Source of the DNA: Opisthorchis felineus
Lineage: Eukaryota; Platyhelminthes; Trematoda; Opisthorchiida; Opisthorchiidae
Direction: 5' to 3'
Assembly (NCBI GenBank): GCA_004794785.1
Contig: SJOL01000633.1
Span: forward strand, 57,445-121,444
Length of the DNA stretch: 64,000 nucleotides
Made by a program: the position numbers and the translations under genes. Each line of letters begins with the position of its first letter. Within the stretch, counting starts at the first letter, position 1. Shown here one piece after another: positions 36,734 through 45,999 of the stretch. Under the pieces are notes generated by a model that was not told the DNA's origin, searched no databases, and saw only the letters and a program-made list of their open reading frames with translations.

Positions 36734-37346
36734 TCGCCCAAGGGGTTGCTCCGAAGAGATTAAGGGAGGCAGCGGCTGCAGCGGCGGCTGCGGCCGCCGC
36801 TGCATTCACTCCCATATGATGTTGCATAAGTGCATTGAAATCGACTGGAGCAAGGCAGGATGTGGGGAACAGATTACCCTGGGGTATCGGCACTGGACTA
36901 CATAACTTTGTTGTGTGTGCGGGTAGTGGAGTGGTGCACCACGTGGATTGCTGTGGTTGGTCCATTCCTTTTCCCAACACAAACGAAGTAAAGTTCGTTT
37001 GTGAAGAACTTGAAGATTGAGGGCTTGGTGTACTTGACGGGGATTTCGGGTAGAACAACACACCGGTTGTGTCAGGCTCGTGAGCTGATGGTTTGGATCC
37101 GTTCACTGGTCCTAGTGAGGAATTGATCGTTAAATCCAACACTTCTTGATCATCTATGTCACGTGAACGTTTCGCACAGTCAGGTGAACCGGTTTGATTG
37201 ACAATCAATCCCTGCGATGATGAAAAATCGTTCGACTCATTTGAGCCACGTTTTAACAAATTAACTGATGAATTAGAGGAATCCGAACCGGCGGTAGCAG
37301 TGGAAGAGTCTACTCTAAATCCGCCGTCGTCGATCACCGCTGTCAT
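36734..37346 (-). CDS. CASZ1: castor/CASZ1-like transcription factor, first coding exon seen
   Basis: This exon encodes the N-terminal, non-zinc-finger part of a castor-family nuclear transcription factor. I start it at the ATG at 37346-37344, which has A at -3 and an in-frame TAA 54 nt upstream (37400-37398). An upstream exon spliced in after a CAG remains possible. The 204 complete codons are rich in Ser, Thr and Pro. They include EVLDLTINSSLG (similar to CtBP-type PxDLS motifs), serine runs, and a 12-residue alanine tract encoded by mixed GCN codons near the end. The donor is GCG-A|GTAAGT at 36733, phase 1. That phase joins correctly to the exon at 16692. Assignment to castor rests on exon chaining to the zinc-finger exons, because this region is poorly conserved in the family. 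Further exons inside the 20-kb intron cannot be excluded. Confidence 0.72.
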
Positions 37347-37359
37347 AGTCCACTGGTTG

Positions 37360-38300
37360 TCAGCCGTCGTCAGTGGAGTCAATGTAGACGCACAGAATTA
37401 AGTTGTAACGCTGTTTCCTGTGGCGTGCTGAAAAACATTTCATAAAATGCAGAAGGTCATATGTGCGTAGTCCTTGTAATAACGTAGTAGTAATTCCGTT
37501 GTAGAGACACTGGCAGTGCGTGCGTGTGTGATTTCTGCCAGTCTGCGTTTGTGTATGGTCCATGTATTGCGCGCTTGTGTGCGCGCGTATATGTATGGGT
37601 GTGTACTCGTGAGACGATAATCAACTTGTGAATTGCTAGTCGTTGATATGTTACTATTTAGCATAAGTATTAAATAGTATGTATATAATGGTCAACCCCG
37701 GTGGGTTCTGTGACCTGAAAATTCAACTACACAGAGCTGTGGGCTCGTGAAGAAGGTGTATACTCTCGGTCGTATCTGCTTGTGTGCCGGAGCAATCGTC
37801 AATATTTCCGATACCCCCGCGTAGACAGAGGCGTGAATGGAGAAAAAACGGCTGGACTTTCGTTTCGTGCCCAAAACGTCGTTTTTCTCCCTTCTGGTCC
37901 GACGCGTCCATGCCTGTAAACCCTACCCAGAAAATCAGCACAACCGGATGGATGTGTGTGTGTGTGTGTGTATGCGGGCAGACGCGCGCCACAGCATCAC
38001 AACACGAACACATCAGGCCCAGAGGGTGCGGTCGTATGCGTCTGACTAAGCTAGCGCTCGGATTGGCTGCGCAGCTTGCTGTCAGATCACTAGCCCAAAC
38101 AGCCAGACAGCCTGGTGAACAGGACAACGGGAGGACGTCGTGCAGACCTCCCGGGGAACGGCGAATACAACCAACCACAACACAGTGGCTACCAAAACGA
38201 TACAGTCCTGGTGGTATTCTGGTCATACCAAGCGGCGAATGTGGATTTCCGAAATCCTGGAAACATTTGTAGGACTGGTTCGCCTCATATCCGAACACCC
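37360..38300 (-). promoter_or_regulatory. Possible castor 5' region, CpG-rich
   Basis: Directly upstream of the first visible castor coding exon, this stretch is richer in G+C and CpG than its surroundings (for example gtgcgcgcgtat near 37.58 kb and gacgcgcgcc near 37.98 kb). It has long open frames on both strands that match nothing. It also has a TG microsatellite. A promoter or 5' UTR is inferred from position only; I can point to no specific TATA box or start site. Confidence 0.35.
37951..37972 (+). repeat. TG dinucleotide microsatellite
   Basis: About nine TG units in the CpG-rich region upstream of castor. Confidence 0.9.
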
Positions 38301-38563
38301 TCAAACAGCTTAACCCGGTGAAATCCAATGGAGATGTTACCAGGTTAGGAGAGACACAAGAGCGTCTATAATATGATCCGAAAGATTTCCTCACGTTCAT
38401 TAAAAACCTGATATAACATGACAAGAGTGGGCATGGGCATACTTACTCTATTACGGGAACAGCGGAGACTTCATGAACGGCTAGGTAAGGCGTGGACTAT
38501 CAGGACCTCCTGTTTAGATAAACTGTTTAGGATAAACTACAGACGGTATGAAATCACGGAACC

Positions 38564-38566
<3 letters not shown>

Positions 38567-38612
<46 letters not shown>
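38567..38612 (+). repeat. AT dinucleotide microsatellite
   Basis: An uninterrupted (AT)n tract of about 23 units. Confidence 0.95.
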
Positions 38613-38614
<2 letters not shown>

Positions 38615-38619
38615 TAGTA

Positions 38620-39320
38620 TGAGAGTCACAGACGGCTTGCTCTTGGTCCAATGTAGTGCGGCCTGCAAGCCTTTGGCACTGATGTACAACCGAAGAAATC
38701 GGGTCAGTGGGCGAACGTGCAGAGACCTGTCACAAGCTGGCCCAAACACGGTGACAGAACAATAGACACCTGCATCAGTCTGTCATCAAGGTACCGGCCC
38801 CACCCATCAATTCTTTCATGTTCCAGCGCACTAATGCAGCATCGTAGACCGCGTATGCTCTTTCTCCGAATACAGATTTCACTCGTAAAAATGCCACTGA
38901 ATATGGATTTGGAACCAGCATTAATGAACTGATCAAATCGGTTGTAAAAACAAGTACGAATGGATGATTAATACTAAATTTTCACTTCCAATCTATACGA
39001 TACTATACGGTATAAGGGCAATCATCATCGACAGCCTGACATCAGTATCCAACACTGATGCTTCGCTGTCGTATGTATAACGGCAATACCTAGTCAACAG
39101 TCGGCACCTGTAGAATTCCGCAAACACATTCTGTCAGAACTCTCACTGCACCGTCCACTCTCATTCTCTGACATCGGACAACCAAATGGCAGTTTTTAGG
39201 ACCAGTATATTACATGAATTAGTGTTTGACTTCGGCTAAGGAAGCACAGCTTCAGCGTAGTCCAACTTAATGGTGCCCTTGAGCGCTCCAATGCGTCATC
39301 TAACAAATAACAATGGTTAG
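38620..39320. other. No recognisable gene
   Basis: Short frames only. One LINE-tail hairpin copy is at 39018-39080 (cgacagcctgacatcagt, then ccaacactgatgcttcgctg). Confidence 0.55.
39018..39080 (-). repeat. LINE-tail hairpin, copy at 39.0 kb
   Basis: atcatcatcgacagcctg followed by acatcagta-tcca-acactgatgc and ttcgctgtcg: the same stem-loop as at 8.04 kb, with (ATC)n on the left. It stands alone, without LINE coding sequence. Confidence 0.7.
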
Positions 39321-39323
39321 TAT

Positions 39324-39449
39324 CTTGGTTGTTGGTCTGTTCGCCGAGCTTGGCAGTTGGATTAGAAACGTTTCATCACCAGTCGAGGTGACATCGTCAG
39401 TGCGGGGTTGACTGACCCACTCAACTCGGTGAACAGACCAACAACCAAG
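39324..39449. repeat. Foldback/MITE-like element, copy 2 (best copy)
   Basis: 126 bp with 25-bp terminal inverted repeats and one mismatch. The left arm is cttggttgttggtctgttcg plus ccgag (39324-39348). The right arm is 39425-39449. There is no open frame, so it would need help from elsewhere to move. Related to the copies at 4.3 and 31.4 kb. Confidence 0.82.
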
Positions 39450-39574
39450 CAGTGCACCCGTGCTACTTATATTCCACGACATTGCCAATAGCTGGTGTCT
39501 GTACGCAGGGAGCGTGTGAACCAAATTCAAATGACCCTGAAGTATTCCAAGTTGAGATTTCATCGGGTCAGTGT

Positions 39575-39745
39575 ATGCTGAAAAGCCGTAAAGTGTTCAA
39601 ACACTAGCCGGAAGTTCGAGGGTTCAAAATTTCATGAGTTACGCATTGCTTATGATTCCCAATAAGAATGAAAAAGCTCTACAGTGCTTCTCGGCTTTTC
39701 AGAGTAGATTCGTCTCTCTGACAGGACGAAATCTTTGTTTAAAGT
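39575..39745 (+). repeat. SINE-B family copy (decayed)
   Basis: gttcaaacactagccgg, cgagggttcaaaatttcatg, tgattcccaataagaatg, cagtgcttctcggcttttca and gacaggacgaaatctt match the family. The box B is mutated. Confidence 0.65.
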
Positions 39746-40326
39746 TACAAAATGTCCTTACACTACAATCTACTCTGAACTAGCCAAAGTCGACATTTCG
39801 ATCACAGCTTAGCGGTTACACTGTAATAGTCAAAGGCGCAAAATATACGCTCTCACCCAACCCTATTTGATGGGCACTGTGGAAGTGGCTTTCTCTGTCC
39901 TGGTGAACATCTTTACAAAGTCGGACGTTTTGATGCAGAATCTATTCTGCCAGATTCGGATTCCCGTGTTTTCGACTGATCCTCGCACAAGTGTATAATA
40001 AACTTCAAGGACTGGCGGAGGAACTGACGGCTGCCAGCTTCTCTTGTTCACCAAAGTGGAGAAAGCTCTTAGTTAGGAGGACCAGTTGGGCGTACTGACG
40101 ATTTTTAGTACTTCCCCCCTTGTTTATCCACTTTGTCGGGTTTGTACAGGGGGAGTGTACTTATATGGTTCAGTTTCGACGTGTGGTCCTGTCTATCCCG
40201 CGCGGGGTCCATCAGAATAGTTCACAGTGATGGGCAAATCGGTACACGGACAACAGCCTAGTTTATGGGTGCCCCAGTGGCGCACAACCACAAGTGCAGT
40301 GAGTAATCATGGCTATGGGCGTCACC

Positions 40327-40402
40327 TCGTCATCATCATAATCATCTGTATCATCGGCAGCATAACATCAGTGCTTAGCACTAATGCTTCGCTGTCGTAG
40401 TG
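40327..40402 (-). repeat. LINE-tail hairpin, copy at 40.4 kb
   Basis: (ATC/ATA)n, then cggcagcataacatcagtg-ctta-gcactaatgc and ttcgctgtcg. The same tail hairpin without LINE coding sequence. Confidence 0.68.
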
Positions 40403-40769
40403 GATGTCACATGACAAAACAAGCGGACTAATACCTAGAATAGACGACTACGGGGAATTTAAATTGTCGGTCCCACTGTATGGCCGGATTCCTTTCGGGG
40501 CATGTACCAAGTCGTGGAGGACAGGCAGCGCTTAGTTAGCCTCTTTGGGGTATTACTGTATACTTGCAACCAGTTTCCATATATTGGTCTCATTGCCCCC
40601 CGCAGGTGTCGAACAGGTTCCACTGAGTTTGAATTCCTTAATTCAACTACTTAATGGCGAAATCCCAATAGATTCCTTCCTAAAAGTCACTCTAACCTTT
40701 TCGTGCCAGTCTTCAGAAATAAGCTGTCGTTACTTTGGCTGAAGGGGATTTGGGAATTTTCAATGGAGG

Positions 40770-41100
40770 TTCCATCCTGTAATTGAAAAATCGAGACATA
40801 CTGTACGGCTGTTTCATCCTTGTTGGGAATCATCAGCCCCTCCCATCTCACGAAACTCCAGGGGGTTTAGAACTCACAATTTCCCGGCCAGCAGTTTTAG
40901 TCTAAATCTTTCGGCCGTGAGTGGCCCATCAACACTGTGATTAACTCGCATGAAGACAAGAGATATCTCCACTCATCTTTCAATCACAGAATCACATGGT
41001 TAGCACGTGGTCACGCATGTTGACTGGCTTCTCGAGCGATGACTTCTCAGATGGAAGTTTCGCTTGTCGTGTGAATTCTTCTTCGTTCTGAGCTATTTAT
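40770..41100 (-). repeat. SINE-B family copy (reverse)
   Basis: Minus strand: gagaagtcatcgctcgagaa, cacgtgctaaccatgtgatt, ccactcacggccgaaagat (box-A-like), then gagtttcgtgagatg and ttcccaacaaggatgaaaca. A long copy that includes the leader. Confidence 0.7.
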
Positions 41101-42590
41101 AGATCGTAAGAGCTGATCTGATCATACGGAGGAGACTAAGCTTTGAACGCCAGAGTTAACGATAATGCGCCTTTTTCTGCCTTAACCTATGCTGATGAGT
41201 GGATGCATAGGGAGTTCGTTGCAGTTGATGTGGCGAATGAAAGAGAACAAGATACGATCTCTGAGGAAGGTGCTGGCAACAAGTATACTGATTGTCTTCA
41301 GCGTAAACATGTAAAACAAGCAACTGAGGTTCGCTACTTTGAAAGCTACGATTGCGGTGCTCTGTTACTTGACATACTCGTCCGACTTGCGAAACTATTC
41401 GGAGGTGACAGCTTTTACCTGAGGTCTGAGATAACACTCCATGGAGGCATCCACAACTTTGTTCCAGATCCGAAATGCCTGGCGAGGGCCATAACATCGA
41501 TTCTCCAAGGAATGACCTCTCTAGTTCTTGGTCTTTGTTAGAAAGCTCAGTGTATTCTTTGCACAAGGGACTTGTTACCAAGTCGAGTTCTTTGCACTAA
41601 ACTCCTTGGATATTCACAACTTCGTAAAAGCACACAGCCTTTGTAATGAACGAAAAAATTGTCTACTTGTTAATTCACTTTCAGTTCACTTACGGCTCCT
41701 TTTGGAGTTTATATTACTTGAGCTGTCACCAAATGTTTATCCAACTCCACGAAAACTCGCAACACCCTGAAGAACTGGTAGAAACATCCAAAGGACGAAA
41801 TCAGAGCAGCTGGAATGGGTTCCTTCAGAGGACGTTTCTTCATTCGAGGGGGAGAATTTCATCACAACAGCTCCAATTCCAGCTGTATTGTCATGAACCA
41901 ATATTTCATAGAACGACAGGCTTATATTTCAGATTAAATCGTTACTTGGGATCAAGGCTAGTCCAAAATATGAATTCACTTCACCATTGACGGAGTAGAA
42001 TTTGTGTATTTCCTTCTTCACATGGAGAAAAATAGACATCAGGATACAATTGGCACAGTGGTTACGTTAACCCAAATGTGATTTCAACACGATCCGTTTT
42101 TAAACCTGGAAGAGTGTGAAAGTTAACCAAAGTGGTCATGCTGGCTACTTTCACGGATGCTCACTCATAAAGTACATGGATCGACTTGAATGATGACATA
42201 CGTCTATCAGTACGTTTGCATCAAGTCGAATGAAGTTCGACACACAAAAAAATCTGCTCTCTATCGACCTGATTTTCGTAGAATAATTTTCAACGAAATA
42301 TGCATCCTTAATCTCGACATGACGGTGCCCGCCACATTTGCGGCTTGCGGTCCACCTCACCACAGGTTGTAGGAATCCATTCCCGCCTCAGCCATTTGCG
42401 GATGCTTGCATCTTCGTGCCATTGGAAACTTAGGATTGGCGAGGATAGCAATCGCCCCGAGGGAAAATCCTGCCACGTATTACATAAATACCGGCGTTCG
42501 CATAAACGTATTGCCACTGATGTGGACCAAAAACCAGAGTCATACGGAGGTGGCAAACAAAAACGATTTTCTCGAAGGAAACTACTTACA
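41100..42590. other. No recognisable gene
   Basis: Open frames of about 130-140 codons exist on both strands over 41.14-41.58 kb. Neither resembles a known protein, and they overlap antisense. Nothing else was recognised. Confidence 0.5.
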
Positions 42591-42860
42591 AAGTTGCTGA
42601 AAACTGCTGGATAGCCCATGACCGGTTTCGCCCTTCTTTTTATCATGCTTCTACTTGGACCCAAACTTTAAAAAATTCCCCAAATACACTCATTTGCACA
42701 CCAAATTGATGTCAAAAGGAGACCAAACTGAATCGTAGCTGAATCTCTCGTTTACGATATTCTTCAACTGAATGTGCTGCGCAAACGCCGCCTCATGTTT
42801 CAGTTGGTACGATATTCGAGATATCGCGGGATAGTTCCTTGAGAAAAACTACACTGTTGA
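42590..42860 (-). repeat. Hammerhead repeat copy, ribozyme truncated
   Basis: Minus strand keeps GAAGGGCGAAACCGGTC and ATGGGC, but the CUGAUGA strand is lost. The conserved tail block (gaatatcgtaccaactgaaa and neighbours) is present. Confidence 0.7.
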
Positions 42861-43394
42861 ATGTAGTTTGCGAAAAAAACGATGATTTACGATTTCTGCC
42901 AAACAATGTTTGACCATCTTACAGTAGTTATTTTCTCTGTCTGTCTCTCTATCTGACAGCAATCTTGTGTACAGTAGAGGAGTCGCTCAAATATGCTGCA
43001 CGGGAAGGAATTCTCGCTTCCGGGACTGCATTGTTCGATGGTTACCTTTGTTACCTATGTATGGAAGGGAGACATCCGATGGAAGACATGGTCATGCGCG
43101 AGCAGGAAGCTAGAACCAACAAAACTTGCAGTATCTGGAAACCTGGATTATTCATTCTACTACTCTCTTTGCCAACCGTACTTTACATGTCAGACTTTGA
43201 AGGAAAAAGTCTGTTCAGAGTAACACGGGATCAAGTCAACGAAGATATAGAAGTATCAATATTTTATTGAGTGAACAAACAAGAAAAAGCGCGGACAAGT
43301 AAATCCCGAGATACCGAGAAATTCTGATCGATTTTCCACAGTGTTGCACAATTACTTGGTGTTGTTGTCCTCCAGCGAATCGAAAATGATTTCG

Positions 43395-43590
43395 CATAAT
43401 CTCTGCTGAAAACCCTCCGACAATCCATTACGGGTTTCCCCGTTCTCACCGTCGTTCTATCTCTAGCTAGACAGCTAGAGTTCCCTAGTTTTCATCAACT
43501 TCGTGTTTTACCGGAACATCAAATGGTACGTAAATGAATTTAAGCTTAACAGGTGACTCACCAGAATCTTAGCTAGACCTCTCATTTATG
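43395..43590 (-). repeat. Hammerhead repeat copy, strongly decayed
   Basis: Retains ctgctgaaaaccctccgaca plus a mutated 3' ribozyme half, and tgactcaccagaatcttagc from the body. No usable core. Confidence 0.5.
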
Positions 43591-44497
43591 GAGGACTGTA
43601 TTGCACCTTGGTAGTTGGATGCCCCTCCAGGAGAAGCGCCTCAGGTAGCTTTATGTAAGCAACCTGTTATCTTTGTGTCCCACCTTGGGTTAAGGACTTG
43701 AAATGAAAGTTGACCAAAACGCCACAGACCGACGTTCTCCTTGACCTATGGGGTGAATAGTGATCAGATGGGCATTCTTCGACTAAAACTATCAAAACGA
43801 CTACAAGGTAATAGTTCGTTTACACGTCGATGCTTAAATCGACTTTTTTGGACTTCGTTAAATCATGTAGAGTTCTAGCAAACAGTCAGACAGCATTAGT
43901 TCCAACTCTAATAATCCAAAGGACAGAGTATCATTTTGTAATTGTTTAGGAAGAAGGGTTAGTGAGGGCTTTTGGCTTCCGTTTATCCGTTTATTAGAAG
44001 GTGGACAGAGAGATTAAATAAAACCTAAAATTCCATACTGAAAAACTGTGAATCTTTTTGGGATACAAAACAAACGGATGTCTTTTCTGTCTGAAATTCG
44101 GCTTTTGTTGGACATAGTCTAATGGTCGAAAAGTGGATGATTTTTATCGGCTCTTGGACCGACTTTTGGTGCACTGCATTTTCATTCAGGGGTTTATCCA
44201 CGTAACCCAAATGCTGGTCAAATAAAAGGGGAAAATTTCTGTGCTAAATTCGACTTTAGCACCTGGATGTCATTATTCTGGTACAACACGCACAGATTGA
44301 AAAAAACGAAACTTGCAGAATGTGAGGGGTGTTAAATGTGACTTGGAAAAAGACATGAGCAGGTTTGCTGTTTAACCTAAAGTGCGCAAAAAACAGTAAC
44401 CTCGGGGCTGTTTGGATTTCAATTTCGCCTATAGAGACCACATTTCTTGTTCATCACACCACCCCACACGACTACGGGGTTGTCTGCTCGCCACCCC

Positions 44498-45194
44498 TTA
44501 CCTTAACCATCCAGCAACCTCAGGATACAGTTTTAACCGACTGTTTATAGAGGTATGATTAACCGTTTCATGAGTATAATTCATGTCAATAGTCGTTTCA
44601 ATTCCTTGGTATGACGCCCACATATCGGAGATGATGATTGAGCCGGGAGCGATGCAGGCCTGGATTGTGTCCTTTAAAGTGGCCGCAGTTCGATCTGGCA
44701 CTGCATACATGAACACCGGCAGATCCATCCGAAAATCCACTGCTGGGTAAGGACTCGCCCTGCGTGGTTTTTAAGGTGAGATATTAGCGTTTCATCGATC
44801 TCGACGTGTAGACCTGGGCCGTTGATAACTGTTGGAGTCTGCAAAAGCCGCCAGGCGCAAACTTTGCGAAGAAAGTTCTTCCAGGCAACAGCGGTTGTGG
44901 CTTATAGATAATTCCTCTGAGCAGAATTTGATTTTTGCCAAATTTTTGGACCAGCAATAAATGAATAGAATTACTGTCCTAAGCTACTGTCCTAGACCGC
45001 CCCAGCCAGGTTCCCTTTCGAAGACCGATTTCTTGCCGACACTGTCGGGCATTACACCTGTTAGAAACAGTTGAAAGTGTCATTTGGTGGCCATTGTTGC
45101 ATAAACGTTGCGGATGGATCACTCCGTGGCTTTGCAACGAACGCATTGCCGTCTCCTTGTCGTGAACAAGAGTTGAAAGCGTCAGGAAGTTCAT
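44498..45194 (-). pseudogene. Merlin-type (ISXO2-like) DNA transposase, frameshifted
   Basis: A near full-length transposase spread over several frames. N-terminal zinc-ribbon part (45194-44979): SLQSHGVIHPQRLCNNGHQM, then RCNARQCRQEIGLRKGTWL. The next frame reads TVILFIYCWSKNLAKIKFCS and EELSISH. Then TTAVAWKNFLRKVCAW, GPGLHVEIDETLISHLKNHA and GRVLTQQWIFG, containing the first catalytic Asp. The last frame (44740-44498) gives AVPDRTAATLKDTIQ, IAPGSIIISDMWASYQGI with the second Asp, and YTHETVNHT. The third acidic residue is lost at the C-terminal end. At least three frameshifts make it inactive. Merlin elements are known in flatworms. I did not find terminal repeats. Confidence 0.88.
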
Positions 45195-45589
45195 TTAAGG
45201 TTTTACGTCCGAACGGAGAAAATTTTTTGCACAAAATGAGCCTAGATGCGGATAAGGAATTATTTTCATCAAAACTAGGTCAAGGTTGTGTGCGTACATT
45301 AAATTGGAGCTGGCAAAAAGTGGCGGGGCTTTACTTTTCGCATGCCCTTTTTGCATTAGTGGCGGGGCTTATCTGGAAAAGACCCCCAGCTTCTTCTCAA
45401 CTATGTCGAAAAATGGGCATTCGGACATTTGATTTTTGCCAGTTTTCTGGTAGAACCAGTCACTAGCTCTCCCAAAATTTTAAGCAACGCTTTCAAATTT
45501 ATCTGGCCATGAAGGATCTGAGTGCCCTTCACACGATGGCCGCACTACGTCCAGCGAAACCAACAGACATCTTGAAACGCTTTCCGATG

Positions 45590-45916
45590 TTAGCGAAATA
45601 TACTCATTTGCAAACAAATTTGGTCTTGCGAGAGACTTACCTGTAACCCAGCTGAATCTCTCGTTTGTGATGTTTCCAGGCAACTGAATGTGCTGCACCA
45701 GGCCGCCTCATGTTTCAGTTGGTACGATATTCGAGATATCGCGATACATGTATAGACGTAATACACTACTCATAAAGTTGCTGAAAATTCTTCGACAGCC
45801 CACGACCGGTTTCGCACTTCTTGGAGCTCATCAGGTCGGCGCAGTCCCCAAGATGGGTTAAGCTGGTCGTGGGCTGTCGGAGAATCTTCAGCAACCTTAT
45901 GAGTAGTGTATAACGT
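45590..45916 (-). repeat. Hammerhead repeat with inverted partner (palindrome)
   Basis: The body block (aaatttggtcttgcgagaga, tgatgtttccaggcaactga and gccgcctcatgtttcagttg) is followed by a ribozyme, then by an inverted partial copy. The arms 45756-45809 and 45863-45916 are 54 nt each with five mismatches and a 53-nt spacer. Confidence 0.8.
45798..45840 (-). ncRNA. Hammerhead ribozyme, copy 2 (core intact)
   Basis: Minus strand: GCCGAC, CUGAUGA, stem II GCUC-CAAGAA-GUGC (one U-U mismatch), GAAA, CCGGUC, GUGGGC. All core residues are kept. Stem I has one G-G mismatch in six. It is probably weaker than the copy at 20.97 kb. Confidence 0.72.
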
Positions 45917-45999
45917 CCTCCGATGTCTTTAACAGAACTCTCCGCAGATGCATGTATCTGGATGATGTGTTGACTTTCTACGTCTCCGGCGAAGCATGA

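Noticed and set aside
37723..38424. 233-codon open frame (minus) and 162-codon frame (plus)
   Set aside because: Two long antisense frames in a CpG-rich stretch are expected when stop codons are rare. Neither resembles a protein family.
41190..41205. Other CTGATGAG occurrences (also near 17.94, 47.17 and 47.27 kb)
   Set aside because: No GAAA strand or pairing stems follow at the right spacing, so these are not hammerheads.
41143..41581. Antisense pair of 130-140-codon frames
   Set aside because: No motif or homology I can recognise. Could be a decayed element, but I cannot support it.
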